64,000 nucleotides of DNA from Pseudomonas hefeiensis. Its GTDB lineage: Bacteria; Pseudomonadota; Gammaproteobacteria; Pseudomonadales; Pseudomonadaceae. A program made the position numbers and the translations under genes. The notes under the pieces are model-generated. The model saw nothing but the letters and a program-made list of their open reading frames with translations, was not told the DNA's origin and ran no database searches. Position 1 is the first letter of the stretch, and every line of letters starts with the position of its first letter. Where the stretch lies: contig NZ_CP117449.1 of NCBI RefSeq assembly GCF_030687835.1, forward strand, positions 4,960,001 to 5,024,000, written 5' to 3'. Below, one piece after another: positions 27,609 through 36,158 of the stretch.

Positions 27609-28571
27609 GTGACAGACAAACAACGTGCCCCTGAGCACGCTGCGGCGCAGGACACCGCCCATGCCATGGAACAGGCGCTGGACTGGCTGATTCTGCTGGA
27701 CCACCCCAGCGAGGAGCAGACCCGGCAGTTCGAGGCCTGGCTGGCGGCCGATCCGCGCCATGGTCAGGCATTCAAGCGGGCCCAGGCGATCTGGAACGGC
27801 CCGCAAGTGATGCAAAGCGCCCGGCAACTCAAAGCCCGTCCCCAAACCAGCGCACTGTCACGCTTGCGCGCCCATTGGAAACCCTTGGCCACCGCTGCAG
27901 TGCTGTTTCTGGGCCTGTTCAACTTCAGCGACCTGCCCCTGCGTCTGCAGGCCGATCACCTGACCGTGGTCGGTGAACGCCAGCGCCTGCAACTGGAGGA
28001 CGGCTCCAAGGTCCTGCTCAACACCGATTCGGCCTTCTCCAGCAGTTTCAACGAACAACAGCACATGGCCCGATTGTACAAAGGTGAGGCGTTTTTCGAA
28101 GTCCCGGACACTCGCCACCTGCCTCTGCAAATCGACGCCGGGCCGGTCATCGCCAGCGTCAGCAACACCACCTTCGCGGTGCGCTACCTTGATGGCGTGA
28201 CGCAGGTACAGGTGCAGCGCGGTGATGTGGATTTGCGGGCCACGCGCTATGACGCCCACGTCAGGTTGTCGGCCGGGGAAAGCATCCGCATCGGCCCCAA
28301 CGGCTTCGACCGCCCTGCCCGGATGGATGCCAGTACCGATCTGGCGTGGGTCCAGGGGCGACTGGTGTTCGAGAATCAACCGCTGAACCAGGTACTGGCC
28401 GAGCTACGACGCTACTACCCCGGCTGGATCATCAACAACAACGCACAGTTGGCCCAGGTCGCAGTGACTGGCAATTACCGCCTCGACCAGCCGCTGGACG
28501 TGGTCCGCTCTTTGGCCCACATCACCTCTGCCCGTCTCCAGGAATTCCCGGCGCTGGTGATCCTGAACTAA
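27609..28571 (+). CDS. FecR-type anti-sigma factor/transmembrane sensor (HxuR-like)
   Basis: 320 residues: N-terminal DUF4880 domain that binds the sigma factor (AMEQALDWLILLDHPSEEQTRQFEAWLAADPRHGQAF), one membrane helix (PLATAAVLFLGLFNFSDL, about 87-104), the periplasmic FecR domain (about 110-215) and a C-terminal DUF4974/STN-like part that contacts the receptor signalling domain. I chose the GTG at 27609 with GAGGA upstream rather than the GTG at 27582. It lies 112 bp after the sigma gene. Confidence 0.88.
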   Translation: MTDKQRAPEHAAAQDTAHAMEQALDWLILLDHPSEEQTRQFEAWLAADPRHGQAFKRAQAIWNGPQVMQSARQLKARPQTSALSRLRAHWKPLATAAVLFLGLFNFSDLPLRLQADHLTVVGERQRLQLEDGSKVLLNTDSAFSSSFNEQQHMARLYKGEAFFEVPDTRHLPLQIDAGPVIASVSNTTFAVRYLDGVTQVQVQRGDVDLRATRYDAHVRLSAGESIRIGPNGFDRPARMDASTDLAWVQGRLVFENQPLNQVLAELRRYYPGWIINNNAQLAQVAVTGNYRLDQPLDVVRSLAHITSARLQEFPALVILN

Positions 28572-28587
28572 ATGAGAATTATTTTTA
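28569..28587. promoter_or_regulatory. Fur-box-like site before the heme receptor
   Basis: TAAATGAGAATTATTTTTA resembles the TGAGAATnATT core of pseudomonad Fur boxes but has one weak half. It could give the receptor gene independent iron control besides the sigma factor. Confidence 0.4.
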
Positions 28588-28689
28588 CTCGATAGGCCTC
28601 GCTGGTTCGTCTCGTTATAGCCAATGCAATTGATTCGCATCTAGCGAGATCATCTGCACCTATAACAGATGCGACACGGAGCGCTATCG

Positions 28690-31284
28690 ATGTCCTCTCG
28701 TCTTACCCGCCGGTCCCTTGCCCCTGCCTGCACGCTGTCGTTGCTGACCGCCGCCATCCTGATGGCCGGCACCGCGCCGGCCGCCCTGGCCGCCACCGCC
28801 GTGCAGCCACCTGCGCGCAATATCGGTGATTACACCTTTGCCATTGCCCAGCAACCGCTGGTCTCGGCGCTGAATGCGTTCACCGCCGTCACAGGCTGGC
28901 AGGTCGGCTTGCCCGCAGAACTGGCCGAAGGCGTTGCGTCGCCGGGCGTCAACGGCTCGCTGCCAGCGGAAACAGCCCTGGAGCGCCTGTTGGTGGGGAC
29001 CAACCTGAGCTACCGCAAGCTGGGCAACACCAGCATTGTTCTGCAAAAACACAGCACCAGCAGCGTCCTGAACCTGCAACAGGTGACTATCAGCGCCACA
29101 CGCCAGGAACAGGAGATCGCCAGCGTTCCCAGCACTGTCTCCGTCCACGACCGGCGGGAACTGGACCGCAACAACGTCAACACCCTCAAGGATCTGGTGC
29201 GCTATGAACCCGGTGTTTCGGTGGGAGGTGCGGGCCAGCGCGGCGGCATCAGCGGCTACAACATTCGCGGAATCGACGGCAACCGGGTCCTGACGCAGGT
29301 CGACGGGGTGGAAATTCCCGATGGCTTCTTCAACGGCCCGTACGCCAAGACCCAGCGCAATTACGTGGACCCGGAAATCGTCAAGCGCGTGGAGATCCTC
29401 CGCGGCCCGGCCTCGGTGCTGTACGGCAGCAATGCCATCGGCGGTGCCGTCAGCTACTTCACCCTCGACCCGGACGACATCATCAAGCCTGGCAAGGACG
29501 TCGGCGCCCGCCTGAAGACCGGCTACAGCTCCGCCGACGAAAGCTGGCTCAAGTCCGCCACCGTCGCCGGCCGCAGCGGGCCGTTCGACGGCCTGTTGCA
29601 TTACAGCCAGCGCGACGGCCATGAAACCGAGTCCTACGGCAATAACAACGGCACCGGCCTGGACCGCACCGCGGCCAACCCGGAAGACGTGCGCACCCAC
29701 AATGTGCTGGCCAAGCTCGGCTGGAACTACAACGATGACTCGCGCCTGGGCCTGGTCTACGAGAAGTACAAGGATGACCGAGACACCGATCTGAAAAGCG
29801 CCTATGGCGGCCCCTACTCCAACGGCCAGCCGGCGATTCCTGACTTTGTGCTGCCCGGCGGCATGTATCAGTGGCGCACCGGTAACGACACCATCAGCCG
29901 CGAGCGCTTCGGCCTGGAGCATAGTTTCGCCCTCGACAGCCTGCTGGCCGACAACGTGAAGTGGAGCCTGAACCACCAGATCGCCAAGACCGACCAGAGC
30001 ACCGCCGAGTTTTACTTCCCCATCACCCGCCAGGTGCTACGTACCCGAGAGACCCTCTACGAAGAAAAACAGTGGGTTTTCGACGCCCAGTTGGACAAGG
30101 CCTTCAGCCTCGCCGACACCGATCACGCGCTGACCTACGGCACCACGATCAAGCAACAGAAAGTCACCGGTTCGCGCAGCGGCAACGGCGTCTGCCTGGC
30201 CGTCGGCGTGGGTTGCTCCGCCGTCGGTGCCACCAGCACCCGGGACGTACTGGAAAAAGCCAGTGACTTCCCGGACCCGACCATCAACACCTACAGCTTG
30301 TTCGCCCAGGACCAGATCAGTTGGAACCGGTGGACTTTCACGCCGGCCCTGCGTTACGACTACACGCGGCTCAAGCCGCACCTGACCGAGGCATTCCTCA
30401 ACACCGTGGACCCCACCAGCGGCGGTGAAGTCAGCGACACGAACAAGACCTGGCATCGCGTCTCGCCCAAATTCGGCCTGACCTACGCCCTGACCGACCA
30501 GTACACCTGGTACGGCCAGTACGCCGAAGGCTTCCGCACGCCAACCGCCAAGGCCCTGTATGGTCGTTTTGACAATCCCGGCGCCGGCTACAGCGTAGAA
30601 CCCAACCCCGATCTGGAACCGGAAAAAAGCAAAAGCTATGAGACTGGCCTGCGGGGCCGTTTCGATTCCGGTTCATTCGACGTGGCAGTGTTCTACAACA
30701 AGTACCGCGATTTCATCAACGAGGACGCCATCACCCCCGGCGCCGACCAGTTGACCTTCCAGAGCAACAACATCAAGCACGCCACCATCAAGGGGGCCGA
30801 GGTCAAGGGACGCCTGAACCTGGATCTGTTCGGCGCACCACAAGGCCTGTACACCCAAGGTTCGGTGGCCTATGCCTACGGTCGCAATAACGACACCGGC
30901 GAGCCGATCAACAGCGTCAACCCGCTGACCGGCGTGTTCGGCCTGGGTTACGAGCAGGACCGGTTCGGCACGTTGCTCAACTGGACCCTGGTCAGGAAAA
31001 AAGACCGTGTCGACGACAGCAACTTCAACTCGCCCGATGGCGTCAGCAGCCAGTTCAAGACCCCGGGCTTCGGCATCCTCGACCTGACCGGTTTCTACAA
31101 GGTGACCCACGACATCACCGTCAGCGGTGGTCTCTACAACCTCACCGACAAGAAGTACTGGCTGTGGGATGACGTGCGCGGCTACGACAGCGTTGGCGAA
31201 GCCGCGGTACTGAGCCCCGCCAACCTCGACCGGCTGACCCAGCCTGGGCGTAACTTCGCGGTCAATCTGATCTGGGATATCTGA
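28690..31284 (+). CDS. TonB-dependent heme/hemoglobin receptor with N-terminal signalling domain (HxuA/HasR-like)
   Basis: 864 residues: signal peptide ending AALAATA, an STN signalling domain (about 45-115; FAIAQQPLVSALNAFTAVTG), plug domain (ATRQEQEIASVPSTVSVHD through LRGPASVLYGSNAIGGAV) and a 22-strand barrel. The barrel has the heme-receptor pair FRTP and NPDLEPEKS at about 600-660, the FRAP/NPNL region of HasR/HemR proteins, and ends in an aromatic-rich strand (NFAVNLIWDI). It imports heme and signals to the FecR protein. ATG 28690 has GGAG nine bases upstream. Confidence 0.9.
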   Translation: MSSRLTRRSLAPACTLSLLTAAILMAGTAPAALAATAVQPPARNIGDYTFAIAQQPLVSALNAFTAVTGWQVGLPAELAEGVASPGVNGSLPAETALERLLVGTNLSYRKLGNTSIVLQKHSTSSVLNLQQVTISATRQEQEIASVPSTVSVHDRRELDRNNVNTLKDLVRYEPGVSVGGAGQRGGISGYNIRGIDGNRVLTQVDGVEIPDGFFNGPYAKTQRNYVDPEIVKRVEILRGPASVLYGSNAIGGAVSYFTLDPDDIIKPGKDVGARLKTGYSSADESWLKSATVAGRSGPFDGLLHYSQRDGHETESYGNNNGTGLDRTAANPEDVRTHNVLAKLGWNYNDDSRLGLVYEKYKDDRDTDLKSAYGGPYSNGQPAIPDFVLPGGMYQWRTGNDTISRERFGLEHSFALDSLLADNVKWSLNHQIAKTDQSTAEFYFPITRQVLRTRETLYEEKQWVFDAQLDKAFSLADTDHALTYGTTIKQQKVTGSRSGNGVCLAVGVGCSAVGATSTRDVLEKASDFPDPTINTYSLFAQDQISWNRWTFTPALRYDYTRLKPHLTEAFLNTVDPTSGGEVSDTNKTWHRVSPKFGLTYALTDQYTWYGQYAEGFRTPTAKALYGRFDNPGAGYSVEPNPDLEPEKSKSYETGLRGRFDSGSFDVAVFYNKYRDFINEDAITPGADQLTFQSNNIKHATIKGAEVKGRLNLDLFGAPQGLYTQGSVAYAYGRNNDTGEPINSVNPLTGVFGLGYEQDRFGTLLNWTLVRKKDRVDDSNFNSPDGVSSQFKTPGFGILDLTGFYKVTHDITVSGGLYNLTDKKYWLWDDVRGYDSVGEAAVLSPANLDRLTQPGRNFAVNLIWDI

Positions 31285-31328
31285 TCCAGCGTTCAGGCAA
31301 AACAAACTACCTGTGGTGAGGAGCGTCA

Positions 31329-31416
31329 TGTGGGAGCAAGGCTTGCCCGCGATGAAGGTGATGCGGTCTTTGAAGAAATCGAGGCGCCTGCTTCGCGAGC
31401 AAGCTTTGCTCCCACA
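31329..31416. repeat. REPIN inside the heme operon
   Basis: GTGGGAGCAAGGCTTGCCCG and an opposing arm TTCGCGAGCAAGCTTTGCTC stand between the receptor and heme oxygenase genes. The two arms belong to different REP subtypes. Confidence 0.88.
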
Positions 31417-31467
31417 GCCCAGCGCAGATCCCCGTCGCCACAATGTTTTCATAACAAGGAATTTTTC

Positions 31468-32058
31468 ATGACCACACAACGCCCCGTTTCACGCGCCCAA
31501 CGCCTGAACCAGATCACCCACGAGCCCCACAGCAAGCTCGACGCGCTGGTCAAGGCTCATGCCCCGTTCGAAACCCCGGCCAGCTTCGCCCGTTTCGTCG
31601 TCGCCCAGTACCTGTTCCAGTCGGAGCTGGTGGCGCTGTACAACGACGCAGAACTCTCCGCACTGATTCCCGACCTGCCGGCCCGTTGCCGGGCAGAAGC
31701 AGCCAAGGCGGATCTGGCAGACCTGGACACCGCAGTGCCTGCACCGGTGGCCGGCGCGGTAAAAAATCCGACCCAGGCCGAAGCCCTGGGCTGGTTGTTT
31801 GTCTCCGAAGGCTCCAAGCTCGGTGCTGCATTTTTGATCAAGCGTGCCGTGGGCCTGGGGCTGAGCGAAACCTTCGGCGCCCGGCATTTGGCAGAACCTG
31901 CTGGCGGGCGCGCCGAAGGCTGGAAAACCTTCACCCGCACCCTCGACGGCCTGGCCTTCACCGAACAGCAGGAAGCCGAAGCGGACAAAGGCGCGCTGGA
32001 TGCCTTCAATCGGTTTACGGTGTTGCTAGGGCACGCCTATGAAGCTGAACTGGCCTGA
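31468..32058 (+). CDS. hemO: Biliverdin-producing heme oxygenase
   Basis: 196 residues, all helical. The proximal heme-ligand His is most likely His21 in THEPHSKLDALV near the N-terminus, and the distal-helix GWLFVSEGSKLGAAFL carries the conserved Gly/Ser-rich segment. It opens imported heme to biliverdin, CO and iron in the cytoplasm, completing the uptake system encoded upstream. AAGGA precedes ATG 31468; the long frame upstream of it is only REPIN sequence. Symbol hemO is by family; bphO is the alternative name where a phytochrome is linked, but none is seen here. Confidence 0.88.
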   Translation: MTTQRPVSRAQRLNQITHEPHSKLDALVKAHAPFETPASFARFVVAQYLFQSELVALYNDAELSALIPDLPARCRAEAAKADLADLDTAVPAPVAGAVKNPTQAEALGWLFVSEGSKLGAAFLIKRAVGLGLSETFGARHLAEPAGGRAEGWKTFTRTLDGLAFTEQQEAEADKGALDAFNRFTVLLGHAYEAELA

Positions 32059-32076
32059 CAATTCACCACTATTCCC

Positions 32077-32166
32077 TGTGGGATCGGGCTTGCTCGCGAA
32101 GGCGGAGTGTCAGTTAGCGAATATGTTGGCTGACACACTGCCTTCGCGAGCAGCTTTGCTCCCACA
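32077..32166. repeat. REPIN
   Basis: TGTGGGATCGGGCTTGCTCG pairs with TTCGCGAGCAGCTTTGCTCC; the second arm has lost one base (AGCAGC for AGCAAGC). Confidence 0.85.
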
Positions 32167-32212
32167 CTCAATCTCCAGTGAACACAAAATTCAATGTCCG
32201 ACACAGAACCAC

Positions 32213-32302
32213 TGTGGGAGCGGGCTTGCTCGCGAAGAGGCCAGCACATTCAACATCCTCGTCGACAGCAATACCGCCATCGCGAGCAAGCCCGCTCCCA
32301 CA
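32213..32302. repeat. REPIN, second of a tandem pair
   Basis: A GTGGGAGCGGGCTTGCTCGC arm and its complement follow the previous REPIN after 46 bp; the two fill the 272-bp gap between hemO and the DUF454 gene. Confidence 0.9.
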
Positions 32303-32330
32303 GGGAAATGTGCATGACTGAAAAACGCTG

Positions 32331-32756
32331 ATGAACCGCCCCTCGAAAATCACCCAACTGCTCTTCGCCCTGCTCGCCTACACAAGCCTGGCCATCGGCC
32401 TGATCGCCATCGTCGTGCCCGGCCTGCCGACCACCGAGTTCATCCTCCTGGCCGCCTGGGCCGCGACCCGCAGTTCGCCACGCCTGAGCACCTGGCTGGA
32501 GAACCATCGACTGTTCGGGCCGATGCTGCACAACTGGCGCAACGGCAAGGTCATCCCGCGCAGGGCCAAGGTCGGTGCCACCGCCAGCATGCTGTTCTGC
32601 GCCGGTTTGATGCTGCTGATGCTCGACCACGGCTGGCCAATTTACCTGGCGCTCGCGGGCATGGGCCTGGGCAACCTGTGGATCTGGTCGCGACCGGAAC
32701 AGGTGTCGTGCGCTTGCTCCCGCTGGAACACGCAACGGCCCCCAACGGATTTTTGA
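32331..32756 (+). CDS. DUF454 (YbaN-like) inner-membrane protein
   Basis: 141 residues with an N-terminal helix pair (LLFALLAYTSLAIGLIAIVVPGLPTTEF) that carries the DUF454 signature GLIAIVVPGLPTTEFILLAA, then a cytoplasmic stretch and two further helices (ATASMLFCAGLMLLML, IYLALAGMGLGNLWIW). YbaN relatives have no defined biochemical role; in several bacteria they neighbour heme or iron genes, as here. Function unknown. Confidence 0.82.
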   Translation: MNRPSKITQLLFALLAYTSLAIGLIAIVVPGLPTTEFILLAAWAATRSSPRLSTWLENHRLFGPMLHNWRNGKVIPRRAKVGATASMLFCAGLMLLMLDHGWPIYLALAGMGLGNLWIWSRPEQVSCACSRWNTQRPPTDF

Positions 32757-32790
32757 TCTATGATCGCCCTCTCGTACTGGAGGGCTTTCG

Positions 32791-34137
32791 ATGTCAGATC
32801 TGCTCACGTCCATGCAAGCCGCGCTGGGTTTGCCCACGACCCCGATCACGTTTACCGGCGACGGTGGCCTGCCCTCGGCGTTCGCGGTCACGGAGCTGGC
32901 TTGCGCCAGCGTCGCCGCGGCCGGCCAAGCCGCCGCCGAGCTGATCCATCAGCAAACCGGCCGCCTGCCGCCTGTCGAGGTCGACCGACGGCTGGCCTCG
33001 TTCTGGTTCTCCACTTCCCTGCGCCCCCTCGGCTGGAGCGTACCGCCGATGTGGGATGCGGTGGCTGGCGACTACGCTACCGCCGACGGTTGGATTCGCC
33101 TGCACACCAACGCGCCGCATCATCGTCTGGCGGCGCAAACAGTCCTCGGCACCTGCAACGACCGCGCCGACATGGCGGCCAAAGTGGCCCTCTGGAACAA
33201 AGCCGAACTGGAACACGCGGTGGTCCAAGCCGGTGGTTGCGCCGCCGAAATGCGTTCGTGGCAGGCGTGGCAGATTCATCCCCAAGGCAGGGCGGTGAAT
33301 GCCGAGCCGCTGGTTCATCTGGAGGCAACCGCCGGTCAACAGCCCAAGCCCTGGCTCGGCACCGTGGCCCAGCCATTGGCCGGCCTCAAGGTGCTGGACC
33401 TGACCCGCGTGCTGGCAGGCCCCATCGCCAGCCGTTTCCTCGCGGGCCTGGGAGCCGACGTCCTGCGCATCGACCCGCCGGGCTGGAGCGAACCCGGCGT
33501 GGTGCCGGAAGTCACTCTCGGCAAACGCTGCGCCCGCCTCGACCTGCATCAGCCGGACGACCGCGTCGCATTCGAGGCATTGCTCATGGACGCCGATATT
33601 CTCCTGCACGGCTACCGCGCTGATGCGCTGGAACGCTTGGGTTACGGAGCCGAACAACGCCAGCGAATAGCGCCTGGCCTGATCGATGTCAGCCTCAACG
33701 CCTACGGCTGGAGCGGTCCATGGCAGAACCGCCGCGGCTTCGACAGCCTGGTGCAGATGAGCAGCGGCATCGCCGAGGCCGGCATGGGCTGGAAACAGAC
33801 AGATAAGCCGACCCCGCTGCCGGTGCAGGCCCTGGACCACGGCACCGGATACCTGATGGCCGCCAGCGCGATTGTGTTGTTGTCCCGTCGATTGGCGAGC
33901 GGCCAGGGCGGCTCGGCACGTTTGTCACTGGCGCGCACAGCGAAACTGCTGATCGAGCATGGCGCGGGGGACCCGACCCTATTGCGGGCCGAGGCCGAGG
34001 ATGATCAGGGACTGGTGGTCGAACAGACGCCGTGGGGACCGGCCCATCGACTGCAGGTGCCCTTGAAAATCACCGGGACGCCGCTGCAATGGACCTTGCC
34101 GGCGGCGGAATTGGGCGCGCATCGGGCACGGTGGTGA
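32791..34137 (+). CDS. Family III CoA-transferase (CaiB/BaiF) with apparent circular permutation
   Basis: 448 residues. The usual N-terminal motif of this family, here PLAGLKVLDLTRVLAGP, occurs only at residues 195-211, and the likely catalytic Asp in RRGFDSLVQ is Asp318. Residues about 85-166 (ADGWIRLHTNAPHHRLAAQ, DRADMAAKVALW, QAWQIHPQG) look like the segment that is normally C-terminal. So the two halves are in swapped order. Members move CoA between carboxylic acids; substrate unknown. It lies 34 bp after the DUF454 gene and ends before a long inverted repeat. Confidence 0.78.
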   Translation: MSDLLTSMQAALGLPTTPITFTGDGGLPSAFAVTELACASVAAAGQAAAELIHQQTGRLPPVEVDRRLASFWFSTSLRPLGWSVPPMWDAVAGDYATADGWIRLHTNAPHHRLAAQTVLGTCNDRADMAAKVALWNKAELEHAVVQAGGCAAEMRSWQAWQIHPQGRAVNAEPLVHLEATAGQQPKPWLGTVAQPLAGLKVLDLTRVLAGPIASRFLAGLGADVLRIDPPGWSEPGVVPEVTLGKRCARLDLHQPDDRVAFEALLMDADILLHGYRADALERLGYGAEQRQRIAPGLIDVSLNAYGWSGPWQNRRGFDSLVQMSSGIAEAGMGWKQTDKPTPLPVQALDHGTGYLMAASAIVLLSRRLASGQGGSARLSLARTAKLLIEHGAGDPTLLRAEAEDDQGLVVEQTPWGPAHRLQVPLKITGTPLQWTLPAAELGAHRARW

Positions 34138-34168
34138 CGACCCATGCCTGTGTGTCGACGACAGTTCA

Positions 34169-34304
34169 TTGTGGCGAGGGGATTTATCCCCGCTGGGGCG
34201 CGAAGCGGCCCTGAAACCTGGCGCCTCGGTGTGCCAGGCAAATCACCAAGCTTTTTTGCGGGGGGGCGCTTCGCACCCCAGCGGGGATAAATCCCCTCGC
34301 CACA
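34169..34304. repeat. Long inverted repeat, GTGGCGAGGGGATTTATCCCC type (copy 3)
   Basis: Same arms as copies at 1779 and 7241 with inner arms CTGGGGCGCGAAGCGGCCC and GGGGCGCTTCGCACCCCAG. It sits between the convergent CoA-transferase and arcD genes. Confidence 0.85.
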
Positions 34305-34331
34305 GGAATCGCCTCAACATCGCGATAAGCC

Positions 34332-35759
34332 TCACAACGCCAAAAACCCACTGTACAACCCATACGCCGCCACCCCCGCCCCGGCCATCACACACGCAAA
34401 GACCCCCTTCTCGACGTGAGTGAACAAGGGCTGTCCCTGTTCTCGCTTGGCCTGGGCAAACAAAATCACCCCTGGCGCATACAGCAGCGCCGACAACAGC
34501 AGGTATTTCACCCCGCCGGCGTACAACAGCCACACCGCGTAGCACAGCGCGACGCCACCGATGCACAGGTCTTTCATGCGCCGGGCCGAGGCCTGCTCGT
34601 AGGTTTCCCCGCGGGCGCACAGCAGCACCGCATAGGCCGCCGACCACAGGTACGGCACCAGGATCATCGAGGATGAGAGGTAGATCAGGCTGGTATAGGT
34701 ACCGGCGGAAAACAGCGTGATCAGTAAAAACAGCTGGATCATCCCATTGGTCAGCCACAGCGCGTTGACCGGCACATGGTTGGCGTTCTCCCTGGTCAGG
34801 AACGCCGGCATGGTCTTGTCCCGGGCGGTGGCGTAGAGGATTTCCGCGCACAGCAGTGCCCAGGACAGTAATGCACCCAGCAGCGACACAGCCAACCCCA
34901 GGCTGATCAGCAACGCGCCCCAAGGTCCGACTACGTGCTCCAGCACCCCGGCCAAGGACGGATTCTGCAACCGCGCCAGTTCCGGCTGGCTCATGATGCC
35001 CAACGACAACACGTTCACCAGCACCAGCAGCGCCAGCACCCCGAGAAAACCGATGACCGTCGCCCGGCCTACGTCCGCACGCTTGTGCGCCCGCGCCGAA
35101 TACACGCTGGCCCCTTCGATGCCGATGAACACGAACACCGTCACCAGCATCATGTTGCGCACCTGATTCATCACGCTGCCCAGGTCCGGGTTCATCGCCC
35201 CCCAGATATCCCGGGAAAACACCTCGGCCCTGAACGCCACGGCGGCGATGACAACGAACATCACCAGCGGTACCACCTTGGCGATGGTGGTCACCAGGTT
35301 GATGAACGCGGCTTCTCTGATGCCCCGCAGCACCAAAAAATGCACCGCCCACAGCAGCAACGACGCGCAAGCGATGGCCACCGGCGTGTTGCCCTGGCCG
35401 AACACCGGAAAGAAATACCCCAAAGTGCTGAACAACAGGACGAAGTAGCCGACATTGCCCAGCCAGGCGCTGATCCAGTAGCCCCAGGCCGATGAAAAGC
35501 CCATGTAGTCGCCGAACCCGGCCTTGGCGTAGGCGTACACCCCCGAGTCCAGTTCCGGCTTGCGGTTGGCCAGGGTCTGGAATACGAAGGCCAGGGTCAA
35601 CATGCCCACCGCGGTGATCCCCCAACCGATCAGCACCGCACCGACATCGGCCCGAGCCGCCATGTTTTGCGGCAGGGAAAAGATCCCGCCGCCAATCATC
35701 GAGCCCACCACCAGTGCGATCAATGCACCGAGTCGGAGCTTTTGCATCGGCTGCGCCAT
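34332..35759 (-). CDS. Arginine/ornithine antiporter ArcD paralogue 1
   Basis: 475 residues, APC superfamily, about 12-13 helices, opening KLRLGALIALVVGSMIGGGIF with the GSMIGGGIF substrate-binding bend. It is nearly colinear with, and largely identical to, the antiporter at 36159, the same length and with the same start motif. It is transcribed away from the arc operon, sharing a 399-bp intergenic region with arcD. It may exchange arginine for ornithine at a different affinity or move another basic amine. No operon partner follows it. Confidence 0.85.
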   Translation of the reverse strand: MAQPMQKLRLGALIALVVGSMIGGGIFSLPQNMAARADVGAVLIGWGITAVGMLTLAFVFQTLANRKPELDSGVYAYAKAGFGDYMGFSSAWGYWISAWLGNVGYFVLLFSTLGYFFPVFGQGNTPVAIACASLLLWAVHFLVLRGIREAAFINLVTTIAKVVPLVMFVVIAAVAFRAEVFSRDIWGAMNPDLGSVMNQVRNMMLVTVFVFIGIEGASVYSARAHKRADVGRATVIGFLGVLALLVLVNVLSLGIMSQPELARLQNPSLAGVLEHVVGPWGALLISLGLAVSLLGALLSWALLCAEILYATARDKTMPAFLTRENANHVPVNALWLTNGMIQLFLLITLFSAGTYTSLIYLSSSMILVPYLWSAAYAVLLCARGETYEQASARRMKDLCIGGVALCYAVWLLYAGGVKYLLLSALLYAPGVILFAQAKREQGQPLFTHVEKGVFACVMAGAGVAAYGLYSGFLAL

Positions 35760-35955
35760 ATTTTTCTCGCTACTAATTAATTAGATAAAGCGTCATAACG
35801 TTTTTAAATAACGACATCCATTTAAAGTCTGTAAGTTTATTAACGCAGTCAACAGCCGAAAATAACAATGAAAAAGACCAAAATGGCAGATTCATTCTGT
35901 CATGAAAGCAACCTACAAATAGTTGCCAACTCGTAAAAACCAACTAACGTGAATA

Positions 35956-35971
35956 TTCCGATGCCGCGACA
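35956..35971 (-). promoter_or_regulatory. Possible ArgR half-site
   Basis: On the minus strand TGTCGC-N8-AA matches the half-site described for pseudomonad ArgR. A convincing second half-site at 21-bp spacing is not seen, so the call is weak. Confidence 0.3.
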
Positions 35972-36082
35972 GGACTGCTTGCCCACCCTGGAAAACCTCT
36001 CTAAGCCGGACATCACAGCCCCACCTTGATCTTCCCACCAGGGACATTAAGTCTTTCATTAACAATGGAATGTTGTCATGCA

Positions 36083-36096
36083 CTGATCCAGATCAG
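36083..36096. promoter_or_regulatory. ANR/FNR-box-like palindrome upstream of arcDABC
   Basis: CTGAT-CCAG-ATCAG is a perfect palindrome with the TGAT-N4-ATCA core of the ANR box (TTGAT-N4-ATCAA), 63 bp before the arcD ATG. arcDABC of P. aeruginosa is induced by low oxygen through ANR. Confidence 0.5.
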
Positions 36097-36158
36097 CTAT
36101 TCAATTTTCAAATCGACTTAGTCTGTTGACTCTCTTCTCCTGCACTGGAGTCTCGCAA

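Larger units (their letters stand above)
35760..36158. other. Divergent arcD/arcD control region
   Basis: This AT-rich 399-bp region holds no gene I can support. It contains an ANR-box-like palindrome (36083-36096), one ArgR-type half-site on the minus strand (35956-35971) and an imperfect inverted repeat TGGCAGA-N5-TCTGTCA (35884-35902). The promoters of both antiporter genes must lie here. Confidence 0.6.
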
